Shown here one piece after another: positions 19,367 through 27,756 of a DNA stretch of 64,000 nt. This stretch comes from Verticiella sediminum (GTDB lineage: Bacteria > Pseudomonadota > Gammaproteobacteria > Burkholderiales > Burkholderiaceae_B). The stretch is taken from positions 1-64,000 of the forward strand of contig NZ_VLTJ01000044.1 in NCBI RefSeq assembly GCF_007558815.1, read 5' to 3'. The translations under genes were made by a program, and so were the position numbers. The notes under the pieces are model-generated. The model saw only the letters and a program-made list of their open reading frames with translations. It was not told the origin of the DNA and searched no databases. Within the stretch, counting starts at the first letter, position 1; every line of letters begins with the position of its first letter.

Positions 19367-20386
19367 TCAGTTGTCGGCCGTCGCGCCCGACGCCTTGGCC
19401 ACCGCGCCCCAGCGCACCGACTCGGCGCGCATGAACGCATCGAAGGCTTCGGGCGAAGACTGGGTGAAGGGCTCGATGCCCAGTTGGCCCAGCCTGGCCT
19501 TGACCTCGGGCACGTTGACCGCCTTCACCAGTGCGGCGTGCAGCGTGTCGATGATGGGCTTGGGCGTGCCGGCCGGCGCCATCACGGCGAACCAATTGAG
19601 CGCCAGCACCGACGGCAGGCCGCCCTCTGCCGACGTCGGCACGTCGGGCAGCATGGCCGCGCGGTGATCGTTGGTCACGGCAATGGCGCGCAGCTTGCCC
19701 TGGGTAATCATGGAGTGCAGCACGGGCAGGTCCATGATGATGCCGTCGACGTGGCCGCCCACGGCATCGGTCATGCCGGGGCCACCGCCTTTGTACGGAA
19801 TATGGACGATCCGGCCGCCGGACTCCGACTTCAGCAGTTCGATTGCCAGGTGCGGCAGCCCGCCGTTGCCGGCCGAGGCCAGCGTAATGTCGCGGGTCTT
19901 GGCCAGGGCCACCAGCTCGGGCAGTGTCCTGGCCGGCACGCCGGGGTTGATCGCCAGCACCTCCGGCGTGGCCGCCACGGTGGTGATGCCGGCAAGATCC
20001 TTCAGCGGGTCGTAGGGCAGGCGGGGATAGGTATGCGGGCTGATGGCGAGCGGGCTGGCGCTGCCCAGCGTGATGGTGTAGCCGTCCGGCGCCGCACGCG
20101 CCGTGTATTCCGTGCCGATCGTCGCATTGGCGCCGGCGCGGTTCTCGACCACCACGGATACGCCCAGGATCTCGCCCAGGGCAGGCGCCACGACGCGCGC
20201 CACGATATCGTTCGAGCCTCCCGGAGGAAAGCCCACCACCAGGTGTATCGGCTTGGACGGATAGCGCTCTTCGGCCCCCGCGGGGCCGGCCCAGGCGGCG
20301 ACCAGCGCCACCGCCAGCGCCCCGAGCGCACGGCGGCGTGCGCGGGACAGGGTGGAACGCGATGACGGACTCTTGCGCAGCAACAT
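19367..20386 (-). CDS. Bug family substrate-binding protein
   Basis: Periplasmic receptor of 339 residues. A long n-region (RSTLSRARRR) precedes the signal core LGALAVALVAAWAG. The Bug pattern is PIHLVVGFPPGGSNDIVAR, NRAGANATIG and APDGYT. AGGAGG lies just upstream of the ATG at 20386. The stop is 14 bases from the start of the flavin reductase gene, and an MmgE/PrpD gene lies 71 bases upstream, which supports an operon. It differs clearly from the receptor at 16307, so the cluster owns two receptors, possibly for related ligands. Confidence 0.93.
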   Translation of the reverse strand: MLLRKSPSSRSTLSRARRRALGALAVALVAAWAGPAGAEERYPSKPIHLVVGFPPGGSNDIVARVVAPALGEILGVSVVVENRAGANATIGTEYTARAAPDGYTITLGSASPLAISPHTYPRLPYDPLKDLAGITTVAATPEVLAINPGVPARTLPELVALAKTRDITLASAGNGGLPHLAIELLKSESGGRIVHIPYKGGGPGMTDAVGGHVDGIIMDLPVLHSMITQGKLRAIAVTNDHRAAMLPDVPTSAEGGLPSVLALNWFAVMAPAGTPKPIIDTLHAALVKAVNVPEVKARLGQLGIEPFTQSSPEAFDAFMRAESVRWGAVAKASGATADN

Positions 20387-20457
20387 GTTCTTCCTCCTGT
20401 ATTTCGTTATGTGGCGCCGGCGCGCACGGACACCGGCGCGGGGATGCTGCGCGCGGC

Positions 20458-21810
20458 TCAGCCGGCCGGCGAGAGCAGCCGCATCAGTTGTCCGACGTCG
20501 CGGCACTGTTCGATGTCGGCCACCAGCGCGGCCGCTTCGGCGGCACGGGACGCGCCGATCACCGGCACGGCCAGACTGTCGAACTTGGCGCGCAGCTCGG
20601 CGTCCGACATCGGGTTCTGGATCGAGCCCTTCGGATAATCGACCTGCGACACGTACTGCGCCCCGTCGTCCATCTCCAGCGTCATGCGGCACGACACGCC
20701 GCGCGGCAGGCTCTCGTCCACGCTGATCTCCACCAGCTCGGACAGGCGGCGCAGCAGCGGCTCCTGAAGCCGCGCGTCGTTGTACTGCGCAAATAGCGCC
20801 TGGCCGTCGGTGAGCGCCACCGCCACCGAATACGGCAGGCTGACCTGCGCTTCGTGGTAGGTGGCGGGGCGGGCGTTCTGGTGGTACAGCACCCAGTCCG
20901 GGTGCCGTGCCATGCCGATGCGCCGCACGCGCGCCGGGTCGGGCGCGTGTTCGCGGCGGATTTCCAGCGCGCAGTCGATGGCGTTGTGGATCGGCCGCGC
21001 GCACGAGTAGGGTTTGAACTCGATGTCCAGGCGGTAGGGCTGCCCCAGATCGGCCACCAGCCTGCCCGGGTCGTTCTCGTCGGTGAACGCCGCGAGAAAG
21101 CCGCGCTCGCCCTCGAAGATGGTTGCCGCGCCGGTAAAGCCCAGTTGGGCCATGCCCGCCGCGGTCACGCCGTTGCGCGACGCCGGGCCGGGGTTGAAAC
21201 GCTTCTGCATCGATGGGCCGTACATTTCCATCAGCCCGCCGGCCTGCGCGCCGGCCAGCCCCAGCGACGATACGATCTGCTCCTGCGACAGGCCCAGCAG
21301 ACGGCCGGCGGCGATGGTGGCGCCGAAGGTGCCGCAGGTGGGCGTGGTGTGGTAGCCGCGATTGCGCAGGGAGTTGTTGGCGGCCTTGCTCAGGCGCTCC
21401 ATCATCTCGCAGCCCGCGGCCAGCGCGGCCAGCAGCGCGCGGCCGTCGGCGCCGACCTGCTCGGCCGTGGCGAGCGCGGCCGAATACACCGGCGGGCTGA
21501 AATGGAACAACGCCAGCACGTCGATGTCGTCCAGTTCCACGCTGTGCGAGGAGATGGCGTTGGCGAAGGCGGCCTGCACGGCCGGCACGCGCGCGCCGTC
21601 GCCGATCAGCGTGGCCTGCCCGTGCCCGCCGGTGGATGCGGCGTAGGCGCGTGCCACCTTGCCGCTGCCGGTCTGGCTGCCGGCCACCGCCACGCCCAGG
21701 TAGTCGAGCAGCAGCCGCTTGACGGCGGCGCGGTTCCCGGCGGTCAGCGCGTCGTCATCGTATGCGCCGAAATGCGCGGCCAGTTGTTCGGCGAGGGTTC
21801 TTGCCATCAT
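20458..21810 (-). CDS. MmgE/PrpD family protein (first of three)
   Basis: Member (450 residues) of the family that includes 2-methylcitrate dehydratase, cis-aconitate decarboxylase and iminodisuccinate epimerase. Visible family features are LLLDYLGVAVAGS, the SHSVELDDIDV stretch (the His and acidic residues of the active site), YHTTPTCGTFGA, the FKPYSCARPIHNAID segment and the NPMSDAEL end. Start ATG at 21810 follows a weak ribosome site. The next upstream gene encodes a second, diverged family member, suggesting a paired or heteromeric enzyme or two successive steps. The reaction cannot be set from sequence. Confidence 0.9.
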   Translation of the reverse strand: MMARTLAEQLAAHFGAYDDDALTAGNRAAVKRLLLDYLGVAVAGSQTGSGKVARAYAASTGGHGQATLIGDGARVPAVQAAFANAISSHSVELDDIDVLALFHFSPPVYSAALATAEQVGADGRALLAALAAGCEMMERLSKAANNSLRNRGYHTTPTCGTFGATIAAGRLLGLSQEQIVSSLGLAGAQAGGLMEMYGPSMQKRFNPGPASRNGVTAAGMAQLGFTGAATIFEGERGFLAAFTDENDPGRLVADLGQPYRLDIEFKPYSCARPIHNAIDCALEIRREHAPDPARVRRIGMARHPDWVLYHQNARPATYHEAQVSLPYSVAVALTDGQALFAQYNDARLQEPLLRRLSELVEISVDESLPRGVSCRMTLEMDDGAQYVSQVDYPKGSIQNPMSDAELRAKFDSLAVPVIGASRAAEAAALVADIEQCRDVGQLMRLLSPAG

Positions 21811-21838
21811 GGAATCAGTCCGGAAAAAGGGGAAAAAG

Positions 21839-23239
21839 TCAGGTGCGCGGCGCACCCAGGATGCAAATCAGTTCGCCCAGATCGTCGAGCCGCTCGAGCT
21901 GCGCGGACAGCCGGACCACCCGCTCGACGTCGGCTGCGCCCAGGCAGGAGTCCACCACGTTGCGGAACTTGTATTGCACGTCCGCGGCCGAGATCGGGTT
22001 CTCCGGGCTGCCGCGACGCTCCAGGACCCGATGCGTGAAACGGCGGCCGTCGCCGGTGTGCACGGTGACGACGGCGGCGTGGCGGAACGCCGGCCCCATG
22101 GCCTCGATCTCCGGGTCCACGCGCGCCTCGATGCGGCCGATGAAATCCAGCAGCGCCGGGTCGGCCAGCCGGTCCGGGCGGTATTGCTCGACGAACGCCA
22201 CGCCGTCGTGCGCGATGACCGCCAGGCCGTAGTACAGGTTCATCTGTGCGGCGGTCACGCCCTGCGCCTTGTATTCCCAGGCGCAATGCACGTGCGTCAT
22301 GCGGCTGACGCCCACCGCCAGGCGGGCCACGTCGCCGGGGCGCAGCGCGTGCTCGCGCATCAGGTGGGCGAGCGCGTCCAGCGCGGCATGGATGCTGGTC
22401 ACGCTCGCATGCGGCTTGTAGCCGACCTTGGCGGTCTCCCACTCGCTGCCCAATCCGTCGGTCAGGCGCGCGGCGTCGGGCGCATCGGAATAGGCGCTCA
22501 GATAGCCCCCGTAGCCCGCTTCCAGCACGTCGACGATGCCGGTGAAATCCCGCCGCGCCAGTTCGGCGGAATACACCCCGCTCTGCGCCGCCCGGCCCGC
22601 GTGAAAGCGCTTGACCATCGCGCCCTCCTGCGCGGCCATCAGCCCGCCGGCCTGCGAACCGGCGATGCCCAGCGCATGCTGCATGCGGGCGGCGTCCAGC
22701 CCCAGGCATTTGCCCGCCGATGCCGCCGCGACGAACACGCCGGAAGTGCCTTGCGGATGAAAGCCGCGATAGAACAGGCTCATGGTCGCGGCGTTGCCCA
22801 CCCGGGTGCCGATCTCGTAGCCCGCCACCATCGCTGTGATCAGGTCGCGGCCCGACCAGCCGGCATCCCGTTCGGCGTAGGCCAGGGCCACCGGCACAGC
22901 CAGGGAGCCGGCGTGCACGATGGACTCTTTGTGGATGTCATCCAGTTCGAAGGCATGGCCGGCCGTGCCGTTGACCAGCGCGGCATTGGCCACCGAGGTC
23001 TTGAGCCCGGCGCCGAACAGCGAGGCTGCGGGAGCCGCCTGCTCGGCCTCGACCATGGCCTGCACGTGGCGGGTCCAGGGCAGCGTGGCGCCGTACAGGC
23101 AGCAGCCGATGCTGTCGAGCAGGCTGGTCTTCATGCGTTCGACGACGTCGGCCGGAATATCCTCGTAGCGCATCTGCGCGGCGAAGCGGGCCAAGTCCCG
23201 GGTGGCATCGGCCAGCAAGGGGGGGTTGGAACTGCTCAC
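21839..23239 (-). CDS. MmgE/PrpD family protein (second of three)
   Basis: 466 residues, GTG start at 23239 with GAGG upstream. Motifs are LLDSIGCCLYG, GHAFELDDIHKESIVH, the FHPQGTSGVF segment and VGYKPHASVTSIHAALDAL, equivalent to the methylcitrate dehydratase active-site regions, and it ends with SPENPISAADV as the family does. It lies 28 bases upstream of the first MmgE/PrpD gene and 39 bases downstream of the MBL hydrolase gene on the same strand, so it is probably in one transcript. The pairing of two diverged copies is the notable point. Substrate unknown; a tricarboxylate or branched dicarboxylate is plausible from the family and the nearby Bug receptors. Confidence 0.9.
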   Translation of the reverse strand: MSSSNPPLLADATRDLARFAAQMRYEDIPADVVERMKTSLLDSIGCCLYGATLPWTRHVQAMVEAEQAAPAASLFGAGLKTSVANAALVNGTAGHAFELDDIHKESIVHAGSLAVPVALAYAERDAGWSGRDLITAMVAGYEIGTRVGNAATMSLFYRGFHPQGTSGVFVAAASAGKCLGLDAARMQHALGIAGSQAGGLMAAQEGAMVKRFHAGRAAQSGVYSAELARRDFTGIVDVLEAGYGGYLSAYSDAPDAARLTDGLGSEWETAKVGYKPHASVTSIHAALDALAHLMREHALRPGDVARLAVGVSRMTHVHCAWEYKAQGVTAAQMNLYYGLAVIAHDGVAFVEQYRPDRLADPALLDFIGRIEARVDPEIEAMGPAFRHAAVVTVHTGDGRRFTHRVLERRGSPENPISAADVQYKFRNVVDSCLGAADVERVVRLSAQLERLDDLGELICILGAPRT

Positions 23240-23278
23240 GAAAACCTCTGCATATGAGTGAATGGGGTGGGATTGCGA

Positions 23279-24082
23279 TCAGGCAGTCGGTTCGGCGTCC
23301 AGGCGCGCGACGATGCCCTCCAGTTCGGGCGCAGCGGGCGGATAGCGCCGCATGACCAGCGGATCGTGGCCGGGCACGATGTGCCCGGGACTGTCGGCCA
23401 GGCGCTGCAGCGTGGCGTAGCCCTCGACGGCCTCGCCGACGTGGAACATGGTGGTGAAGACGCGGCGCTGCTCGAAATGCTCGTAGAAGTGGCTAGTATC
23501 CGAAGCCAGCACGACCCAGCCGCGCCGCGTGTGCACGCGCACGCACTGCAGGCCATGGGTGTGGCCGCCGATGCGATGCACCGACAGGCCCGGCGCCAGC
23601 CCGGCCTCGCCGCGGTGGAACACCACGCGGTCCTTGTAGACCATGCGCACCATGCCCACGACTTCGTCGACCTCGTAGCCGTGGTTGAACTGCCGGTGGC
23701 GCATGTGCCTGCCGGTGGCATAGGCCATCTCGTCGTCCTGCAGGTGAAAGCGCGCGGCAGCGAAATCCTCGAATGTGCCGACATGGTCGTAGTGCAGATG
23801 GGTGACGATCACCTCGCGCACCTGCGCCGCATCCACGCCCATCAGCGCCAGGCCTTCGGCCGGGGTGCGCAGCAGCGTGCGGCCGCGCTTTTGCGCGACC
23901 TGCGCGCCAAACCCGGTGTCCACCACGAATTCACGCCCCGCACCGCGCACCAGCCACAGGTAATAGTCCATGGGCATGGGCCCGTCGTGCGGGTCCCCGC
24001 CGATGAAGTGGTTGCGGCGCATGCCATCCCGGGTGGCGTAGCGGATGGCATAGACCTCGTAGGTCGGCAGGGTGTCGGTCAT
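23279..24082 (-). CDS. MBL-fold metallohydrolase, N-acyl homoserine lactonase-like
   Basis: Cytoplasmic di-zinc hydrolase of 267 residues. The metal motif HLHYDH is at 95-100, the further ligands lie in GGHTHGLQCV and ASDTSHFYEHF, and the last His in PGHD. This spacing is closest to the AHL-lactonase (AiiA/AttM) subgroup, many members of which open other lactones. It is the first gene of the minus-strand operon, facing a divergent LysR gene 291 bases away. In this metabolic setting a lactone intermediate is a more likely substrate than a quorum signal, but that is inference. Confidence 0.88.
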   Translation of the reverse strand: MTDTLPTYEVYAIRYATRDGMRRNHFIGGDPHDGPMPMDYYLWLVRGAGREFVVDTGFGAQVAQKRGRTLLRTPAEGLALMGVDAAQVREVIVTHLHYDHVGTFEDFAAARFHLQDDEMAYATGRHMRHRQFNHGYEVDEVVGMVRMVYKDRVVFHRGEAGLAPGLSVHRIGGHTHGLQCVRVHTRRGWVVLASDTSHFYEHFEQRRVFTTMFHVGEAVEGYATLQRLADSPGHIVPGHDPLVMRRYPPAAPELEGIVARLDAEPTA

Positions 24083-24250
24083 GGCTGTGGGAGCTGATGA
24101 ATGGAAATTCGCGAAAAGGCGTTCCGGCCGGACGTCCGTCGCGGCCGAACCGCGCGCCGTGCGGGCAAGACCGGTGCAATGGCCTCGATGCTGGTCTCCG
24201 GCCGACGCGCCTCGATAGGGGCGCGCCGTGTTCTGGTTGATGTAGGCAGT

Positions 24251-24280
24251 CTAATTACGGTATAAAAAACGATCAATTAG
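24251..24280. promoter_or_regulatory. Candidate LysR operator in the divergent gap
   Basis: CTAATT (24251-24256) and AATTAG (24275-24280) form an inverted repeat in the only AT-rich island of the 291-base gap between the divergent MBL and LysR genes. A TATAAA lies between them. I see no gene in 24083-24373. Confidence 0.4.
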
Positions 24281-24373
24281 CAGAAATTCAAAATACTGCT
24301 GACTTGAATTCATCAAATAAAGACGACGCAATGACGCCAGGCCGCGCCGTGCCGCGGCCTCGAAGGAAGCTCT

Positions 24374-25294
24374 GTGGAAAATCTCAATGCCTTGCGCGTG
24401 TTCGTGCGCGTGGCCGAAACGCGCAGCTTCACCGAAGCGGCCAAGCGCCTGGGCCTGACGTCCTCGGCCATCAGCAAGGCCATCACGCGGCTGGAGCACG
24501 AACTGGGCGTGCGCCTGCTGCAGCGGACCACCCGCTCCGTCGGGCTCACCAACGATGGCGCCAGTTTCTTCGAGCACTGTCAGCAGATCCTCGCGCAGAT
24601 CGAGGATGCGGAGAACATGCTCAACCGCGCCACGTCCAGCCCGCACGGGCGGCTGCGCGTGCACATGCCGGTGGGTTTCGGCCGGCGCGTCATCGTCCCC
24701 GCGCTCAGCCGCTTCATCGAGCAGCACCCCCACCTGGTGCTCGACGCCGAGCTGAGCGACCGCAACGTCGATCTGGCCTACGAGGGCATCGATGCCGCCG
24801 TGCACATCGGCGAGCCCGCCGACGCGCGGCTGATTGCGCGCAAGCTGTGCAACCTGCGCTTCGTGGCCTGCGCCTCGCCGGAATACCTGGCACGCCACGG
24901 CGAGCCGACAACCCCGGACGAACTGGACCGGCACCACTGCCTGGCCTACGTGCTGATGCACACCGGCCGCTATCGCGACTGGCAGTTCGTGAAGGACGGC
25001 AAGGCCTACCCCAAGACAGTGTCGGGCCGGCTCAACATGAACAACGCCGAATCGCTGCTGGAGGCCGCCTGCTCCGGCCTGGGCATCGCGATGATCAGCA
25101 ACTTCATCGCGGGCGACGCCATCCGCGACGGCCGGCTGCGCTGCATCCTGACCGACTACGTCGGCATCGGCCCGGCCGTCTCGGTGGTGTACCTGCCCAG
25201 CCGAAACCTCTCGCCCAAAGTGCGCGCCTTCGTCAACTTCCTGGCCGAGTTGATCCCCGGCGATCCCGACTGGGACAAGATCACGCCGCAGTAG
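24374..25294 (+). CDS. LysR family transcriptional regulator
   Basis: 306 residues. The N-terminal winged helix (1-60, LNALRVFVRVAETRSFTEAA and SSAISKAITRLE) is standard, followed by a periplasmic-binding-like effector domain. GTG start with GGAAG upstream. It is divergent from the minus-strand cluster 24082-16307 (MBL, two MmgE/PrpD, Bug, flavin reductase, Bug), the classical arrangement for a LysR activator of a catabolic operon. Its 3' end overlaps the convergent third MmgE/PrpD gene by 14 bases. The inducer is unknown. Confidence 0.93.
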   Translation: MENLNALRVFVRVAETRSFTEAAKRLGLTSSAISKAITRLEHELGVRLLQRTTRSVGLTNDGASFFEHCQQILAQIEDAENMLNRATSSPHGRLRVHMPVGFGRRVIVPALSRFIEQHPHLVLDAELSDRNVDLAYEGIDAAVHIGEPADARLIARKLCNLRFVACASPEYLARHGEPTTPDELDRHHCLAYVLMHTGRYRDWQFVKDGKAYPKTVSGRLNMNNAESLLEAACSGLGIAMISNFIAGDAIRDGRLRCILTDYVGIGPAVSVVYLPSRNLSPKVRAFVNFLAELIPGDPDWDKITPQ

Positions 25295-26735
25295 CGCAAT
25301 CGGCGACGCAGGACGCGGCGCCGGCCACGCGGGCCCCGGCCAGCAGGTCGGCCAGAGGCAGCGCCGAATCCGCATCGAACAGACGCCTGGCGGCCGCGAG
25401 CACCTCGGCGGCCCGCTCGGCGCCGACGGCGGCCGACGCCAGCGACATGAACTTGCGGTCGATCTCCTCGCCCGACATGGGGTTCTCCGGCATGCCGCGC
25501 GAATAATCGACCTTGCGCGTCAGCGTGCGGCCCTGCCGCGTCACCAGCGTCACCCGGCCGCCATAGATCTCCGGATAGGCGCGGTCGATCTCGGTATCGA
25601 TCTCGACTTCCACCCGGCGCGCCAGCGCCACCACCGCCGGCTCGACGATGCGCTGCGGCGTGAACTGCTCGAGATAGGCCTGGCCATCGAACATGGCGAC
25701 GGCGATGTTGTAGCGCAGGCTCATCTGCGCGTTCAGCACGGAGTCGGCCCGGTACTCGAAACCCGTCTGGGTATCGACCACGCCGGCCACACCCGCCACG
25801 ATGCGCGCCACGTCCCCGGGCGACAGGCGATGCTCGCGCATCAGGTCCAGTACCGCATCGATGCAGGCATGGTTGCTGCCGCAGCACGCATGCGGCTTGA
25901 AGCAGGTTTCGTCCGCGTGCCAGCGGCGTCCCAATCCTTCGACCAGCAGGGCCGGACGCGGCGCATCGGACATGCCGAACAGCAGCCCGCCGTCTTCGGC
26001 TTCGAGGATGTAGCGCGGCCCGGCGAAGCCGCGCTGCGCCAGCAGCGCGGCCATCACCCCCGCCTGCGCCGAGCGGCCGGGATGCATGCGCTTGCTCATG
26101 CCGCCGTCGGCCGTGAAGGCCCAGGTGCCGGCCGACTGCGTGCCGGCCAGCCCCAGCGCACTGGCCGTGGTGTCGGCGTCCAGCCCCAGCATTACGCTGG
26201 CCGCGGCCGCCGCGGCGAACGTCCCCGCGGTACCCGTCAAGTGCCAGCCGCGCATGCGCGCGCGGCCGGGATTGGCGGCCTGGCTGACCCGGTTCATGGC
26301 CTCGTAGCCGGCCGCCATCGCCGCCAGCATGACGGCGCCGTCCGCACGCTGGCGCTCGCCCAGCGCCAGCACCACCGGCACGACCAGGGCGCCGGGATGG
26401 ATCTTGGCGCGGCTGTGGTCGTCGAAATCGAAGCTGTGGATCGCCGTGCCGCCCGCGAGCACGCTGTTGAGCACACTGATGCGCTCGCCGCCGCCCCACA
26501 GAGCGGCCTCCGCCGGCCCTTGCTGCGCCTGCGCGAACTCGGCCATGATCCGCCCCCAGGGTGTCGTGAGCCCGTACAGGCCGCAGCCCAGCGCATCGAC
26601 CACGGCATCGGCCAGGATGCGCCGCGTCCTGTCGGGCACCTGGTCCGCGCTCAGGTCCGCGACGAACGCCGCGAGCTGCCCCGTCATGCCGCGATGCTCG
26701 CGAGCCAACGCCTTCCATGCCTGCAGATCGTCCAC
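25281..26735 (-). CDS. MmgE/PrpD family protein (third of three)
   Basis: 484 residues from a GTG at 26735 set by AAGGAG eight bases upstream. Family features are AVVDALGCGLYG, the HSFDFDDHSRAKIHPG active-site stretch, GWHLTGTAGTFAAA, the CFKPHACCGSNHACIDA segment and MPENPMSGEEI. It is convergent with the LysR gene, overlapping by 14 bases, so it is not in the operon with the other two copies but still beside them. It has more cysteine around the active-site loop (CFKPHACCG) than the other copies. Function within the family is open. Confidence 0.9.
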   Translation of the reverse strand: MDDLQAWKALAREHRGMTGQLAAFVADLSADQVPDRTRRILADAVVDALGCGLYGLTTPWGRIMAEFAQAQQGPAEAALWGGGERISVLNSVLAGGTAIHSFDFDDHSRAKIHPGALVVPVVLALGERQRADGAVMLAAMAAGYEAMNRVSQAANPGRARMRGWHLTGTAGTFAAAAAASVMLGLDADTTASALGLAGTQSAGTWAFTADGGMSKRMHPGRSAQAGVMAALLAQRGFAGPRYILEAEDGGLLFGMSDAPRPALLVEGLGRRWHADETCFKPHACCGSNHACIDAVLDLMREHRLSPGDVARIVAGVAGVVDTQTGFEYRADSVLNAQMSLRYNIAVAMFDGQAYLEQFTPQRIVEPAVVALARRVEVEIDTEIDRAYPEIYGGRVTLVTRQGRTLTRKVDYSRGMPENPMSGEEIDRKFMSLASAAVGAERAAEVLAAARRLFDADSALPLADLLAGARVAGAASCVADCATAA

Positions 26736-26960
26736 GCTTGCCGCTCCTTTTCGTCGTCCGGTATTGCCGCGGGCCGCCCGGACAAGGGGCCGCGCGGATA
26801 CTGCCGATGATAGGAAGGGCTTGCCCACCGATCTACCGGCCTGGGCTCAGAACAGAAGTGAATGCGAGTCAACAGCGATGCCAACGACCGCAAGGGAGGG
26901 CGCAACGGGACCATCCGCACCGGCTCTGGGGGACGAGGCTGCCCGGCGCCCGAACACGCC

Positions 26961-27611
26961 TCAGAAGCGGTAGCCCACCGCGGCGGTGAACACCCACGGG
27001 TCCACGCGCGCCTTGCCGATGTCTTCGCCGTTGAGCCTGACCTTGGACGAGATGTCGATGTAGCGCACGTCGGCGCTCAGCATCCAGCGCTCGTCCAGTT
27101 TCACGTCGACGCCCACCTGCCCGGCCACGCCCCAGGAGTCGCGCAGGCTGAGATCCTGGCCGGCGAGCGCGCCGCTGGCCCGGGTGCTGAAGAAGGTGGT
27201 GTAGTTCAAGCCGACGCCCACGTAGGGCTGGATGCGGCTGTCGGGCAGGAAATGCCACTGCAGGCTCAAGGTCGGCGGCAGGTGCCGGGTGCTGCCGATG
27301 GTGCCCAGCCCGCTGCCGCGGATGTCGTGGCGGAACGGCATGGCGGCGAGCAGCTCGACGCCGACATGGTGCGTGGCCATGTAGGTGAGCGTCACGGAAG
27401 GACGGGCATTGTTGTTCACGTCGAGGCCGACCGTACCGTCCAGCACGCTGCCGTTGCCCGACTTGGGCTTGACCAGGCTCACGCCGCCCTTGACGATCCA
27501 GTCGCCGGCTTCATGGGCCTGCGCCGCCGGTGTGCCCAGCACTCCGGCAAACACCAGGGCGGCAGCCCCGACGGCAGCGGCCCGGCCGCGTCCCGCAATA
27601 CACGAAATCAT
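26961..27611 (-). CDS. ompW: OmpW family outer membrane protein
   Basis: Eight-stranded beta-barrel, 216 residues with a signal peptide cut after AQA. The OmpW pattern is clear: GDWIVKGGVSLVKP, NNARPSVTLTYMATHHVGVELLAA, GTIGSTRHLPPTLSLQWHF, IQPYVGVGLNYTTFF and a final Phe in VGYRF. OmpW proteins carry small hydrophobic molecules across the outer membrane, and in enterobacteria their gene responds to oxygen. Two FNR-like boxes upstream fit such control. A 14-base palindrome (27646-27659, GTTGCG and CGCAAC arms) lies in the presumed leader. Start ATG 27611 has TGGAG upstream. Confidence 0.93.
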   Translation of the reverse strand: MISCIAGRGRAAAVGAAALVFAGVLGTPAAQAHEAGDWIVKGGVSLVKPKSGNGSVLDGTVGLDVNNNARPSVTLTYMATHHVGVELLAAMPFRHDIRGSGLGTIGSTRHLPPTLSLQWHFLPDSRIQPYVGVGLNYTTFFSTRASGALAGQDLSLRDSWGVAGQVGVDVKLDERWMLSADVRYIDISSKVRLNGEDIGKARVDPWVFTAAVGYRF

Positions 27612-27671
27612 GATGCACTCCAGACATAGGGTCTTGTGCCTACATGTTGCGGACGCAACTTCTTTCTGGCC

Positions 27672-27685
27672 TTGACCCACGTCAA
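27672..27685. promoter_or_regulatory. FNR/ANR-like box 1 upstream of ompW
   Basis: TTGACCCACGTCAA: two half-sites TTGAC and GTCAA with the exact four-base spacing of the FNR family (consensus TTGAT-N4-ATCAA). Its centre is 67 bases before the ompW start. Confidence 0.5.
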
Positions 27686-27703
27686 GCGAGACGTCCCCGG
27701 GGT

Positions 27704-27717
27704 TTGACGTGCATCAA
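27704..27717. promoter_or_regulatory. FNR/ANR-like box 2 upstream of ompW
   Basis: TTGACGTGCATCAA: one perfect half-site (ATCAA) and one with a single change, four-base spacing. Its centre is 32 bases from box 1, about three helical turns, so both would lie on one face of the DNA. Confidence 0.55.
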
Positions 27718-27723
27718 GGCGGC

Positions 27724-27747
27724 GGTTGCCCGGCTTGCCGGGCAACC
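27724..27747. terminator. Perfect hairpin downstream of the 27757 Bug gene
   Basis: GGTTGCCCGG and CCGGGCAACC pair around CTTG. It lies 10 bases after the stop of the minus-strand Bug gene; no T run follows. Confidence 0.5.
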
Positions 27748-27756
27748 ATGGCGGTC

